From NCBI GenBank assembly GCA_964512765.1, contig CAZEKF010000015.1, positions 1 through 37,470 of the forward strand: a DNA stretch of 37,470 nt. Direction: 5' to 3'. Numbering within the stretch: position 1 is the stretch's first letter; each line of letters begins with the position of its first letter. Source of the stretch: GW2011-AR15 sp964512765. Lineage in GTDB: Archaea > Nanobdellota > Nanobdellia > Woesearchaeales > GW2011-AR15. The notes under the pieces are model-generated. The model made no database searches and had not been told where the DNA came from. It saw only the letters and a program-made list of their open reading frames with translations. Positions 8,380-15,638 of the stretch are shown in pieces. Both the position numbers and the translations under genes were made by a program.

Positions 8380-8594
8380 TTTATAATTTCATACTCTTTT
8401 ATCAACAGAAACATGAACAACATTAAAAGTATAGCGCCGCCAAACAAGAACGATAATCCGCGTACTAAAGCAATGTTTCCTGATAACAAAATATAAAACC
8501 CATAAGCCATGATACCAAAACCTAGCCACAGAAATTTGTCCAGTACCAGTTTAAGAATCTCGAACTCTTCAGCTTGTGTTAACCTTTTTTTCAT
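8376..8594 (-). CDS. Small two-helix membrane protein in the pilin-like operon
   Basis: A 72-residue protein of unknown family. A polar N-terminus (MKKRLTQAEEFEILKLVLDK) may lie along the membrane or in the cytoplasm. Two hydrophobic helices follow at about 22-42 and 46-66, and the tail is charged. The minus strand shows GAGGTG about six bases before the ATG, which supports the start. The TGA stop overlaps the ATG of the following pilin-like gene. Its position between two pilin-like genes suggests a membrane partner, but nothing in the sequence proves this. Confidence 0.65.
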   Translation of the reverse strand: MKKRLTQAEEFEILKLVLDKFLWLGFGIMAYGFYILLSGNIALVRGLSFLFGGAILLMLFMFLLIKEYEIIK

Positions 8595-8646
8595 TTTGAC
8601 ACCTCAAAATGGAAATTACGAACGTTTAGTGAGTTATTTTTCATTT

Positions 8647-9192
8647 TTATTCAACCTCAATGTCCAAGTACAGGGTATCTTCTAGATTAGACCCGCCACA
8701 GTTTCCACTAACAGCAATTTTATATCTATAAGTTGTGGTAAGTGCACTGTTTTTAGGTGTTATTTCAATAGGTACAATTTCTTTTGTTTTTGCTCCGACA
8801 GGTTGTGGTGTAAATGTAACAAGTTTCACATCCTCTTTACACCTATTTCCAGGACTGGATTCACCAAGGATTTGACAATTAGTACCTTTATTACCAATAT
8901 CAATGTCCAGCTCAACGTCACAGTCAAGTCTATTATTTAAAACAAGTATATTTTTTTCCAGACTGTTTCTTGCTATGGTCATGGTTGTAAATTCTAAACA
9001 ACCAGGATCTTGACATTTTGATTTTAATTGGATAATCCTATCTTCTCCAATTCCTGCTAATGATTTTTCAAGCTCACCAGTGGCACCGCCAAACGTCTTG
9101 TTAATAAAAGTTAATCCTAAACTCAATAATGTTACTGCCATAATCAAAACAACAATAGCATTAATAGAAAGATTTAATGATCCTTTTTTCAT
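8647..9192 (-). CDS. Type IV pilin/archaellin-like protein
   Basis: The N-terminus MKKGSLNLSINAIVVLIM has a short basic leader, a possible prepilin-peptidase site after Gly4, and a hydrophobic helix ending in LLSLGLTFINKTFGG, very like the pilin-like protein at 7807-8379. The remaining residues (about 40-180) are beta-rich with several Cys (KCQDPGCLEF, RLDCDVELD, NCQILG, RCKED, GNCGG) that could form disulphides outside the cell. ATG 9192 is preferred over the GTG nine bases upstream because the latter sits inside a GAGGTGAT ribosome site. It is the first gene of the three-gene minus-strand group and is divergent from the membrane protein gene at 9305. Confidence 0.65.
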   Translation of the reverse strand: MKKGSLNLSINAIVVLIMAVTLLSLGLTFINKTFGGATGELEKSLAGIGEDRIIQLKSKCQDPGCLEFTTMTIARNSLEKNILVLNNRLDCDVELDIDIGNKGTNCQILGESSPGNRCKEDVKLVTFTPQPVGAKTKEIVPIEITPKNSALTTTYRYKIAVSGNCGGSNLEDTLYLDIEVE

Positions 9193-9304
9193 TACTATCA
9201 CCTCGTTTTTTAATAATAATTGTTTTTTATTCTAATAGGTATATAAAATTTTCTACATTATTTATAGGAAAGTTTAAAAATTATTAATAACCTCTTAATT
9301 TTTA

Positions 9305-9868
9305 ATGAATAAATTCCAAAAAGATATTGAAAAATATTGGAATGTAAAAAATGCTTTAATTCTTCTGATTTTTGTTGTTGCTGCCATAACTTGGTTTAAA
9401 TATATTGCTGGATTGGTTCTGATAGGCATTTTTGCTCCGCTATGCTTTATCACAATAAGATATGCAAAATTCGTCCCTCATGTAACTCCTGAAAGTATTA
9501 CAGCCACAACAATATTCATGGGCTATGTATATGGCCCTAGTGTTGCTATCATATATGGTTTTATAGTTGGAAGCATAGCATTGGGTGCAAACAGCCACAT
9601 TAAACCAGCATCCCTTATGTCGTTACTTGTTGCATTGGTTGCAGGTGCACTTAGCTCTGGTTTACGCAGTTTTTTTGGTTTAAGTTTAATGTATGCATTT
9701 ATAATTTCAATTGTGTTCAGAACAATAACAGCTTTTCCTCTCATGGCTCTTGTAGGAACTGATCCTATTGAGAATATGTCTCATCAATTGTCACAGTTAT
9801 TTTTTAATTTAATAATTTACCTACCTTTACTAACTGCTTTGTATGGTTTAATTGCGCCTTTTGTTTAA
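9305..9868 (+). CDS. Polytopic membrane protein, unknown function
   Basis: A 187-residue protein with about five or six hydrophobic segments (roughly 17-35, 37-50, 68-92, 100-118, 127-148 and 163-185). Short loops contain few charges: a GANSHIKPAS loop and TDPIENMSHQ. The size and spacing recall substrate-binding S components of ECF-type transporters, but I see no specific binding motif and do not assign that role. A TTTAAAAATT element near 9272-9281 lies about 28 bases before the ATG, so it is probably leaderless. The 3' end overlaps the convergent ITPase-like gene by 21 bases. Confidence 0.6.
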   Translation: MNKFQKDIEKYWNVKNALILLIFVVAAITWFKYIAGLVLIGIFAPLCFITIRYAKFVPHVTPESITATTIFMGYVYGPSVAIIYGFIVGSIALGANSHIKPASLMSLLVALVAGALSSGLRSFFGLSLMYAFIISIVFRTITAFPLMALVGTDPIENMSHQLSQLFFNLIIYLPLLTALYGLIAPFV

Positions 9869-10402
9869 GAATTCAGCCACATTTCTAAATGATTTAGCTC
9901 TGTGAGAAATTGCGTTTTTTTCTTCTCTAGTGAATTGTGAGATGGGTTTGTTGTTAACTAATAAAATTCGTTCGTAAGGTAACACGTCAATATCTAGATC
10001 ATTAACTTTTGTATCAGCTATACAATCTAGTTCGCCTGTAAATGATTCTAAACCTGATTCATCACAGTAACTAACAACTGTTCTGAACTGTACTTCTCTA
10101 GATTCGTTCTCTAAAAGTTTAAGTAAACCTTTGTAACCTAACAATTCAAACATTAGTCTAGGATGATTGCCTGGAAAGTCAGGATATGCTTTGAAAAAAA
10201 CACCTGTATCATCAACAATAACTGGTTTTTTATGTTTATTGTAAAAAAACTTAGCATTATGCTCTGCAACTTGCTTCAAATCCATGTCTTTTGGCTCGTG
10301 TTTTTCTTCATCCAACTGTTCAATTTCTATGTTATATTCTGAGAAAACAGCTTTTGCTTCACTAACTTTGTATTTATTGCCTGTAACTAAATATATTTTC
10401 AT
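9848..10402 (-). CDS. Non-canonical purine NTP pyrophosphatase (RdgB/HAM1/ITPase family)
   Basis: This family hydrolyses dITP, XTP and similar deaminated nucleotides to monophosphates, keeping them out of DNA and RNA. Family marks are LVTGNKYKVSEA at residues 5-16 (phosphate-binding), VIVDDTGVFF at 61-70 with the metal-binding Asp pair, PDFPGNHPRLMFELLG, and SHRAKSFRNVAEFL at the C-terminus (normally SHRxxA). The length of 184 residues fits. The ATG at 10402 is chosen because homology begins there; an upstream in-frame start would overlap the promoter of the divergent GTPase gene. A conserved housekeeping enzyme. Confidence 0.88.
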   Translation of the reverse strand: MKIYLVTGNKYKVSEAKAVFSEYNIEIEQLDEEKHEPKDMDLKQVAEHNAKFFYNKHKKPVIVDDTGVFFKAYPDFPGNHPRLMFELLGYKGLLKLLENESREVQFRTVVSYCDESGLESFTGELDCIADTKVNDLDIDVLPYERILLVNNKPISQFTREEKNAISHRAKSFRNVAEFLNKRRN

Positions 10403-10447
10403 ATAAAAATGATATTTATTTATAGTATATAAGATTTCCCATGAACT

Positions 10448-11416
10448 ATGAACTTCCAAGACCTTAAAAAAATAGAAGGACCTGACTTTTATCTAGACGT
10501 AGCTTTCAGAAAAGCATCTAAAAGAGTAAGTGAGATAAGAAGTTCATCAAGGGAAAAAGACCGTTTTAATAAAAGTAAGAATCTGGAACTAACAAGACTT
10601 GAACTTATTAGAACAGTATTGACTGAACAGTTGAACAAAATTACAGATTCATTCCCAAGCATTGACAAGTTAGATGAGTTTTACAAAGAACTTATTAAAT
10701 GCACACTTGATTACAGAGATTTAAAGAAATCTTTGGGCTCTGTAAGCTGGGCAGTTGACAAGATTCATTACATGTACAAATTTTATAAAAATAAAATCAT
10801 AAAAACTAAAGATCATAGAAAAATAAACAGTTTAAGAAAAGAGTTTTATGGTCGAGTTTCCAGCATATTAAAACAAATTAAACCTTACTTGTTTTATTTG
10901 GAAGAATCCAGGAAAACTATGCGGAACTATCCTGCTATTAAAACTTCATTATACACTGTATGTTTGTTTGGTTTTCCTAATGTGGGCAAGTCTACTTTGT
11001 TAAAAAAATTAACAACAGCTGATCCTGAGATAAACGCTTATCCGTTTACAACAAAAAAGCTTAACCTGGGATATATAAAAACACCAAAAACTAAGATTCA
11101 AGTTATTGATACTCCAGGTACATTGAACAGGTTAAATAAAATGAATTATATTGAGTTACAAGCATATTTAGCTGTAAAACATTTAGCAGATCTTATTGTG
11201 TATGTGTTTGACCCGTCTTTAGAATACAGTTTTGAAAAACAAGAGAAATTGTTAAAGAAACTAGAAGAGTTTGATAAAGAAATTGTGTTATACATGAGCA
11301 AAACTGATATTGCTGATAAAGATGTTATTAAACAGTACAAGAAAAAATATTCTAAAATACAAGATTTTGATTCTTTAAAAGAAGACATTGTTAAAAAAGC
11401 AGTTAAAGCTTTGTAA
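10448..11416 (+). CDS. NOG1-like Obg-family GTPase
   Basis: A predicted ribosome-assembly GTPase. The N-terminal 165 residues are helical (MNFQDLKKIEGPDFYLDVAF, then coiled-coil-like segments), as in NOG1. The GTPase domain has the P-loop GFPNVGKST at 175-183, G3 DTPG at 221-224 and G4 SKTD at 284-287 (usually NKxD), with the NOG1/Obg-type switch AYPFTTKKLNLGYI. NOG1 acts in 60S biogenesis in eukaryotes; archaeal homologues are shorter, as here (322 residues). The neighbouring uL16 gene fits a ribosome role: the 3' ends of the two genes overlap by 14 bases. Confidence 0.88.
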   Translation: MNFQDLKKIEGPDFYLDVAFRKASKRVSEIRSSSREKDRFNKSKNLELTRLELIRTVLTEQLNKITDSFPSIDKLDEFYKELIKCTLDYRDLKKSLGSVSWAVDKIHYMYKFYKNKIIKTKDHRKINSLRKEFYGRVSSILKQIKPYLFYLEESRKTMRNYPAIKTSLYTVCLFGFPNVGKSTLLKKLTTADPEINAYPFTTKKLNLGYIKTPKTKIQVIDTPGTLNRLNKMNYIELQAYLAVKHLADLIVYVFDPSLEYSFEKQEKLLKKLEEFDKEIVLYMSKTDIADKDVIKQYKKKYSKIQDFDSLKEDIVKKAVKAL

Positions 11417-11924
11417 CATTAAAAGAACTTTTAAACGGTAGTTTATGGTTAGCTTTTCTTAAAGCATTTCTTGCTAAATCTAAGTTTGCTTCGTTAATAT
11501 ACACAGACATTACAATCTGGCCTTTTTTTAACTGTGCTGCGTTACCAACAGGTTTTCCAAATGAATGTGCCATACCTGAACTAAACCTGTCTGCGCCTGC
11601 TCCAGTTGCTAATGCGTGTTCTCTTAAAACATGATGCGGGTAAGGTCTTATTTGTAACCTGAACCCTGACTTTCCTAATACTTTTTCAAGTGTTCTATTT
11701 GCAGAGAGTCTTGCAGATTCCATTGCATTATCACGTACTTGAACAGCTTGTTTTGTGCTCAGATCAACTCTGTGTGAGAAATCAGCTGTTAAATTACCTA
11801 CGTTAAACTTTACAATACGACAAACAGGAGCACCTCTAACAAAAGATTTGCTTCTATACTTAGACTTTCTAGTATTAGCTCTTTCTAACTTCCTATAACA
11901 CACAAATTTACGTAACTTTGCCAT
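11403..11924 (-). CDS. rpl10e: Ribosomal protein uL16, archaeal L10e form
   Basis: A large-subunit protein next to the peptidyl-transferase centre and the A-site tRNA. The sequence from MAKLRKFVCYRKLERA runs through a basic N-terminus, RPYPHHVLREHALATGAGAD (the conserved loop that reaches the functional centre), SSGMAHSFGKPVG and the C-terminal AxxALRKAxxKLP helix. The length of 173 residues is normal. The ATG at 11924 is preceded by AGGAAT on the minus strand; the 14 extra upstream codons are rejected because homology starts at MAKLRK. Confidence 0.95.
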   Translation of the reverse strand: MAKLRKFVCYRKLERANTRKSKYRSKSFVRGAPVCRIVKFNVGNLTADFSHRVDLSTKQAVQVRDNAMESARLSANRTLEKVLGKSGFRLQIRPYPHHVLREHALATGAGADRFSSGMAHSFGKPVGNAAQLKKGQIVMSVYINEANLDLARNALRKANHKLPFKSSFNVTKL

Positions 11925-12039
11925 ATTCCTCAGAAGAAAAAAAGGTGATTTATAAAACTTATGCAATTCGCTCTATAATTTAAACAAAACCTTTAAATCA
12001 TATTAATAATTTTAAACACCACAAAGGGTGCTAGTAATA

Positions 12040-12606
12040 ATGTGGAAAAAAACAGCTGAATCTGACGAATTAATTGTGTTTGAAAAACAGTTAAAGCAAC
12101 ATAAATTAAAGATCGAAGCACGAAAAAATAATTCTGGCTGGGAAGTTTTCAAGACAAAAGTTAGAGGTAACAACGCAGATCTTATTTCTGAACATCTTCT
12201 TGACAATAAAAACCAAGTTGTTAAGTTAATTGACAGATTAAAAAAAGAAAAAAAGAACATACCTATCCAAAAAGGTATTCATATTTCACTAAAAAGAGTT
12301 TACAAGGAAGAATTTATTGAAAAATGGTTCTTTAAAATTAACAATGAAGAGTTTAAGAACTTTCTCTTGATAAAGTTTGACGATGATATCAAAGTAGACG
12401 TTGTTATGCACGAAAAATATACAAGGTCTGAAAAATCGATTATGGAACATGTTGAAAATAATCTTGGATTAGAAGAACTTGGTGATTCTATTCAGTATGA
12501 CGTGTTTTATTACAAACAACATAAATATGAATCAAAAAAAGATTATAACATCAATTACCTTGACATTGAAGTTGGATTTGGAGATGATAGTGAGGAGTAT
12601 TACTAA
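12040..12606 (+). CDS. Unknown protein
   Basis: I do not recognise this 188-residue protein. It is charged, mixed alpha/beta, with no membrane segment or signal. Two stretches stand out: a basic region (LKQHKLKIEARKNNSGWEVF, and RLKKEKKNIPIQKG) and an acidic C-terminal tail (DIEVGFGDDSEEYY). The ATG at 12040 follows AAGGGTG at 12024-12030 with nine bases between; the GTG at 12028 lies inside that ribosome site. CTTTAAAT near 11991-11998 may be the TATA box. Its 3' end faces the coiled-coil/HTH gene across two terminator hairpins. Confidence 0.65.
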   Translation: MWKKTAESDELIVFEKQLKQHKLKIEARKNNSGWEVFKTKVRGNNADLISEHLLDNKNQVVKLIDRLKKEKKNIPIQKGIHISLKRVYKEEFIEKWFFKINNEEFKNFLLIKFDDDIKVDVVMHEKYTRSEKSIMEHVENNLGLEELGDSIQYDVFYYKQHKYESKKDYNINYLDIEVGFGDDSEEYY

Positions 12607-12609
12607 ATT

Positions 12610-12660
12610 AAGAAAATATTTATGTTTTCTTGATTGTTGAAAACCTTGTGAAGGTTTTCA
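12610..12660. terminator. Bidirectional terminator hairpins between convergent genes
   Basis: AAGAAAA (12610-12616) pairs with TTTTCTT (12625-12631). A stronger stem follows: TGAAAACCTT (12638-12647), loop GTG, and AAGGTTTTCA (12651-12660), ten perfect pairs. The position between two converging genes supports termination on both strands. Confidence 0.6.
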
Positions 12661-13125
12661 TTAAATTGTAATTAGAACATCCATATCATTAATTTTAATT
12701 AATTCTATTGCACCTTGGTTCTTAAGCTTTTCAATGTATCTGTAGAAAGTTGCTTTTGAGCATATTGATTCATTGTCAACAATGATTTCTTTAATCTCTG
12801 GCAAAGAAAGGTTTTTTTTGTTAGCTAATGTACTTATCCTGGAAACTATCAATGCTTTTCGTTTTTTATTGAATTTCTTAATTAGCTTATCATTTGCCTG
12901 GTTCTTTGGTTTAATATTTCTAAGTGTTTCTTTAACAACTTCTTCAATAAATACATTATGATTTTCACTATTAACTTGTTGCTTTAGTGACATGTTTTCT
13001 TCAAGCAATTTTTTTTGTTCAAGTTTAAGATCATACATTTCTTTAGTTAGTCTTGCCATGTCCTGTTTAATCTTAGAAAAAGCTTCATGTACTGCATTCT
13101 TATCAATATCACCCCAGTGTGCCAT
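12661..13125 (-). CDS. Coiled-coil plus winged-helix DNA-binding protein
   Basis: A predicted DNA-binding protein of unknown family. Residues about 10-55 (numbering from MAHWGDIDKNAVHEAFSKI) form a heptad-rich coiled coil (MARLTKEMYDLKLEQKKLLE and EENMSLKQQV). A basic linker follows (KLIKKFNKKRKALIVSR). Residues about 90-154 form a winged-helix-like domain: SLPEIKEIIVD, then SKATFYRYIEKLKNQG as the recognition helix, and IELIKINDMDVLITI as the wing. It is probably a dimer. The minus strand has TTTATATA at 13150-13157, about 26 bases before the ATG at 13125, so this start is preferred over in-frame ATGs at 13134 and 13149. It lies beside the TGAGAC array, which makes it the first candidate for the factor that binds it. 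Confidence 0.65.
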   Translation of the reverse strand: MAHWGDIDKNAVHEAFSKIKQDMARLTKEMYDLKLEQKKLLEENMSLKQQVNSENHNVFIEEVVKETLRNIKPKNQANDKLIKKFNKKRKALIVSRISTLANKKNLSLPEIKEIIVDNESICSKATFYRYIEKLKNQGAIELIKINDMDVLITI

Positions 13126-13149
13126 TCTTATCATAAATAAGGTACTCAT

Positions 13150-13157
13150 ATATAAAT
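13150..13157 (-). promoter_or_regulatory. TATA box of the coiled-coil/HTH gene
   Basis: Read on the minus strand the sequence is TTTATATA. It decides the start: the two upstream ATGs would lie at or before the expected transcription start, whereas 13125 is correctly placed for a leaderless message. Confidence 0.5.
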
Positions 13158-13171
13158 TTTTTTACATAAAA

Positions 13172-13324
13172 TGAGACAAAAATGATACAGTATCATAATT
13201 AATTGAGACAGTTTTGAGACTCAAAAAACATAAAAAGTTCCACAGGAAATTAAGGGGTGTCTCAAAATATTATCTGAGACGAGAAAAATACTATCTGAGA
13301 CACAAAAAACATTAAAAATGAGAC
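13172..13324. repeat. Array of TGAGAC boxes between divergent promoters
   Basis: TGAGAC occurs on the plus strand at 13172, 13204, 13215, 13275, 13296 and 13319, and on the minus strand at 13259-13264. A TGATAC variant forms the perfect palindrome TGATACAGTATCA at 13183-13195. The box at 13215 sits in the perfect palindrome TTTTGAGACTCAAAA (13212-13226). The minus-strand box and the one at 13275 form an inverted pair. Neighbouring starts are 11, 21, 11, 60, 21 and 23 bases apart, mostly close to whole helical turns. The array lies between the TATA boxes of the coiled-coil/HTH gene and the HIT gene. A role as operator or iteron array is inferred. Confidence 0.75.
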
Positions 13325-13347
13325 AAAACAGTGCATTTAGAAAAAAG

Positions 13348-13387
13348 TATATAAATGTAATAACAATATCTCACTGAAAAGGTGATC
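13348..13387 (+). promoter_or_regulatory. Promoter and ribosome site of the HIT gene
   Basis: TATATAAA at 13348-13355 lies just downstream of the last TGAGAC box. AGGTGATC at 13380-13387 is a Shine-Dalgarno-like site four bases before the ATG at 13392. Confidence 0.5.
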
Positions 13388-13391
13388 AAAT

Positions 13392-13802
13392 ATGACTGAA
13401 GATTGCATATTCTGTAAAATAATCAAAGGTGAAATACCTTGTTCAAAAATATATGAAGATGATAATGTAATAGCTTTGTTAGATTTGTTTCCTGTTAACA
13501 AAGGCCATGCTTTAGTTATTCCAAAAAAACATTCAAGTGACATGTTAAATGATGATGACGAAGATCTGAAAGCTTGTATACACACAGTTAAAAAAGTTGC
13601 GCCTGCTATAATGAAAGCAATGGGTGCTGATGGTTTTAATTTAAGCGTTAACACAAAACCTGCTGCTGGTCAAGTTGTCATGCACACGCATTTTCATATT
13701 ATACCAAGATTCGATGATGATGGGTTAAAACATTGGCCTTCTGGCAAATATGAAGAAGATGAAATGGATCAAGTAAAGGATAAGATTATTGAAAACATAT
13801 AG
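13392..13802 (+). CDS. HIT-family (histidine triad) nucleotide hydrolase/transferase
   Basis: HIT proteins hydrolyse or transfer nucleotide monophosphates, for example adenosine phosphoramidates (HINT group) or Ap4A. The triad VMHTHFHIIPRF is complete, with His98, His100 (the nucleophile) and His102. The N-terminal CIFCKIIKGEIP, with Cys5 and Cys8, and the PVNKGHALVIPKKH segment are typical of HINT-like members. The length of 136 residues is normal. The exact substrate cannot be told. It lies downstream of the TGAGAC array and may be controlled by it. Confidence 0.92.
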   Translation: MTEDCIFCKIIKGEIPCSKIYEDDNVIALLDLFPVNKGHALVIPKKHSSDMLNDDDEDLKACIHTVKKVAPAIMKAMGADGFNLSVNTKPAAGQVVMHTHFHIIPRFDDDGLKHWPSGKYEEDEMDQVKDKIIENI

Positions 13803-13832
13803 AGTTGATAAAAAATTAAAGACGAACTGTTC

Positions 13833-14372
13833 ATGGAAGAAATAATATATTTACTTAGAGTAGCATATGTAATTGATAAAATGTATGCTAAAAGCAATAA
13901 AAAAACATACTATTACCTAAAAAAGTTCAGAAAAATTGTTGATAAGTTCAATAAAAAATATCCTTTGTTACTTGTAGCTATTGATAAATCTTCTTTAAAT
14001 ATTAAGTTAAAATTTTTCATAAAACGACAATCTGTTGATGAAATTAATAAAGAACTTAAGTTCAAAACTAAAGATGTTGTTGTTCCAAGAAGTAATATTG
14101 ATCATGCGTATTTTAAAGGTGTTACTGACAGTCTAACAATAGAAAAAGATCCTAACAGGAACATGGTTGAGTTAATTTATAGAAGTGATACTTTGAATAA
14201 TCATTATTCGCCTGAATTTAAACTATTGACATGGTATGCGTTCTTAGAACAAGATAATAGTATTGATATTAAAGAAGAAATTGATGACATATTTTGTTTT
14301 GACCTGGATGATGATGAAGGTCATGGTGTTGTGTACACAACTAGAAAGTTCAAAAGTGAAACTCACTATTAG
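13833..14372 (+). CDS. Unknown protein
   Basis: A 179-residue protein that I do not recognise. It has a basic N-terminal half with helix-rich stretches (KKTYYYLKKFRKIVDKFNKK) and an acidic C-terminal segment (EEIDDIFCFDLDDDEGHG). There is no signal peptide or membrane segment and no catalytic motif that I can name. It lies 30 bases after the HIT gene and may share its transcript. It ends just before the TATA box of tRNA-Met. Confidence 0.6.
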   Translation: MEEIIYLLRVAYVIDKMYAKSNKKTYYYLKKFRKIVDKFNKKYPLLLVAIDKSSLNIKLKFFIKRQSVDEINKELKFKTKDVVVPRSNIDHAYFKGVTDSLTIEKDPNRNMVELIYRSDTLNNHYSPEFKLLTWYAFLEQDNSIDIKEEIDDIFCFDLDDDEGHGVVYTTRKFKSETHY

Positions 14373-14376
14373 ATAA

Positions 14377-14388
14377 TTTTATATAATG
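14377..14388 (+). promoter_or_regulatory. TATA box (box A) of tRNA-Met
   Basis: TTTTATATAATG lies about 28 bases upstream of the first tRNA base at 14411, the normal archaeal distance. Confidence 0.6.
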
Positions 14389-14410
14389 TTTTGGATTCTT
14401 TTTTCTACAA

Positions 14411-14534
14411 GTCGAAGTAGCTTAGTTGGTTATAGCGCAGGACTCATATGCATATGAGTGATGAGCTGAAAAGCGATGATATTTCATACGCGCTAGAAAT
14501 CCTGAGGTCGGGGGCTCAAATCCCCCCTTCGACA
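14411..14534 (+). tRNA. Elongator tRNA-Met (CAT) with intron
   Basis: The acceptor stem GTCGAAG (14411-14417) pairs perfectly with CTTCGAC (14527-14533), followed by discriminator A14534. The D stem is GCTT/TAGC with one T-T mismatch. The anticodon stem CAGGA (14438-14442) pairs with TCCTG (14500-14504). The mature anticodon loop is CTCATAA with anticodon CAT at 14445-14447. The T stem GGGGG (14510-14514) pairs with CCCCC (14522-14526) around the loop CTCAAAT. The D loop AGTTGGTTA and the TCCTGAGGTCG stretch resemble archaeal elongator tRNA-Met. The 50-base intron runs from 14449 to 14498, after position 37. CCA is not encoded. Confidence 0.88.
14449..14498 (+). other. tRNA-Met intron with a degenerate bulge-helix-bulge
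   Basis: The intron leaves a standard seven-base anticodon loop when removed between positions 37 and 38. An intron helix pairs 14450-14458 with 14483-14491 (seven Watson-Crick pairs, one A-C mismatch, one wobble). Three-base bulges fall at T36-A37-T and at AAA, with both cuts after the second bulge base as the archaeal splicing endonuclease requires. The central helix, however, has only two of its four pairs (32-33), and one extra base lies on the 3' strand. The 16-base perfect palindrome CTCATATGCATATGAG at 14443-14458 spans the 5' splice site. Confidence 0.7.
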
Positions 14535-14543
14535 TTTTTCTCT

Positions 14544-14609
14544 TCACTGGACACATAGTTTTATTAATTTTCTCGACTAAAAACATGCAAAAAGAGCTCA
14601 CTGGACACA
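14544..14609 (+). repeat. 12-base direct repeat upstream of the HEG
   Basis: TCACTGGACACA occurs at 14544-14555 and again at 14598-14609, 54 bases apart, between the tRNA-Met gene and the promoter of the endonuclease gene. It is GC-richer than its surroundings. Its role is unknown. Confidence 0.65.
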
Positions 14610-14678
14610 CTTGACATTCTTGTGTGAGATTTATATACTAAATTCTAATATTTTATTTTCACAATTAGAGGTTATTAT

Positions 14679-15638
14679 ATGAAAATAACTAATCAGAATT
14701 TAAGAAAAATTAATCCCCTAGACTTTGTTCCAGAAAAGGTATTTACTAAAACAGGTAGTTTTGTCAAACTACATATTAATAAGTATAGTTCTGAATTTCA
14801 AATAAAAACAAATCATACAAAAAAGAAAATATTCTTGCCATATTATATTAATTTACATCCATTAGATTTTTGTGGAATAGGCATTTATTTTGCAGAAGGT
14901 GAAAAACATACAAAGTCTCCAGGAAAAACTAAACATATGGGAAGCATAAGCATTGTAAATAGCAATTCTGAGGCTTTAAATCCTTTTTGTAATCTTCTTA
15001 AAAAACTAAATGTTTCTAGTAAGGAACTAAAGTTTAAAATTGGATTAAACATTAATTTCCGTGAAAGTATTAGCGAAGAAAAATTGATAACATATTGGAC
15101 TAAATTACTTAATCTGAATCATAATAACAAAAGACCAAATGCTCTTTATTTCACTGGAAAAAAAAGTAATTATCGAAACATTGGAACTTCCGAAAATGGA
15201 TTTATTCAGTTATATTTTGCTTCAACAGTATTTCGTAGTTTTTTTCTTAATTTAATTAACAATATTTTTGATATTTGCTTAGAAAACGAATATAAGAATG
15301 AACTTTCTTTAATTTTAAAAGGTTTTTTTGCAGGAGATGGTTCAGTCAGCTACAGTAAAAAACCAAGAAGAAAACAAGTAGATTTCCTTAACAAAGATCT
15401 TGTTCTCCTACAAAAAATAAGAAAAAGCCTTAAAATATTAGGGTTAAAATCAATTAAAGAAACTTGGCCTACAAAAACAAAGGTAAACAGTAAAGCACTT
15501 AGAATTTACAATTACCATGATTATAAAATTCTACAAAAATATGAAATACTAGATTTAATTGGTTATAAAAAGAAAACATTCAAAAAATTAATGGCTAGTT
15601 ATAAAAATACACCAAAGAATTTTTTTAAGATAAAATAA
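14679..15638 (+). CDS. LAGLIDADG homing endonuclease-like protein
   Basis: A predicted single-chain homing endonuclease. Two LAGLIDADG-like helices are visible: FCGIGIYFAEGE at residues 64-75, with the metal-binding acid at Glu73, and LILKGFFAGDGS at 211-222, with Asp220. They are about 145 residues apart, as in two-motif monomers that cut pseudo-palindromic sites. The basic C-terminus (RRKQVDF, KIRKSLKILGLKS) fits DNA contact. It has its own promoter (TTTATATAC near 14629) and a ribosome site (AGAGGTT). It is not inside a recognisable protein intein or rRNA intron: it lies between an intron-containing tRNA-Met and an orphan tRNA 3' end. LAGLIDADG proteins can also act as intron-splicing helpers (maturases), so that role is possible. 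Confidence 0.82.
   Translation: MKITNQNLRKINPLDFVPEKVFTKTGSFVKLHINKYSSEFQIKTNHTKKKIFLPYYINLHPLDFCGIGIYFAEGEKHTKSPGKTKHMGSISIVNSNSEALNPFCNLLKKLNVSSKELKFKIGLNINFRESISEEKLITYWTKLLNLNHNNKRPNALYFTGKKSNYRNIGTSENGFIQLYFASTVFRSFFLNLINNIFDICLENEYKNELSLILKGFFAGDGSVSYSKKPRRKQVDFLNKDLVLLQKIRKSLKILGLKSIKETWPTKTKVNSKALRIYNYHDYKILQKYEILDLIGYKKKTFKKLMASYKNTPKNFFKIK

Noticed and set aside
13172..13324. CRISPR array
   Set aside because: The repeated unit is only six bases, spacing is 11-60 bases and orientation is mixed. No cas genes are nearby.
13150..13390. Replication origin
   Set aside because: The array is iteron-like, but no Cdc6/Orc1 gene is adjacent and no canonical archaeal origin box was recognised. 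It is kept only as an alternative.
14422..14610. 62-codon minus-strand ORF across tRNA-Met
   Set aside because: It is antisense to a well-formed tRNA with an intron. It has no promoter or ribosome site.
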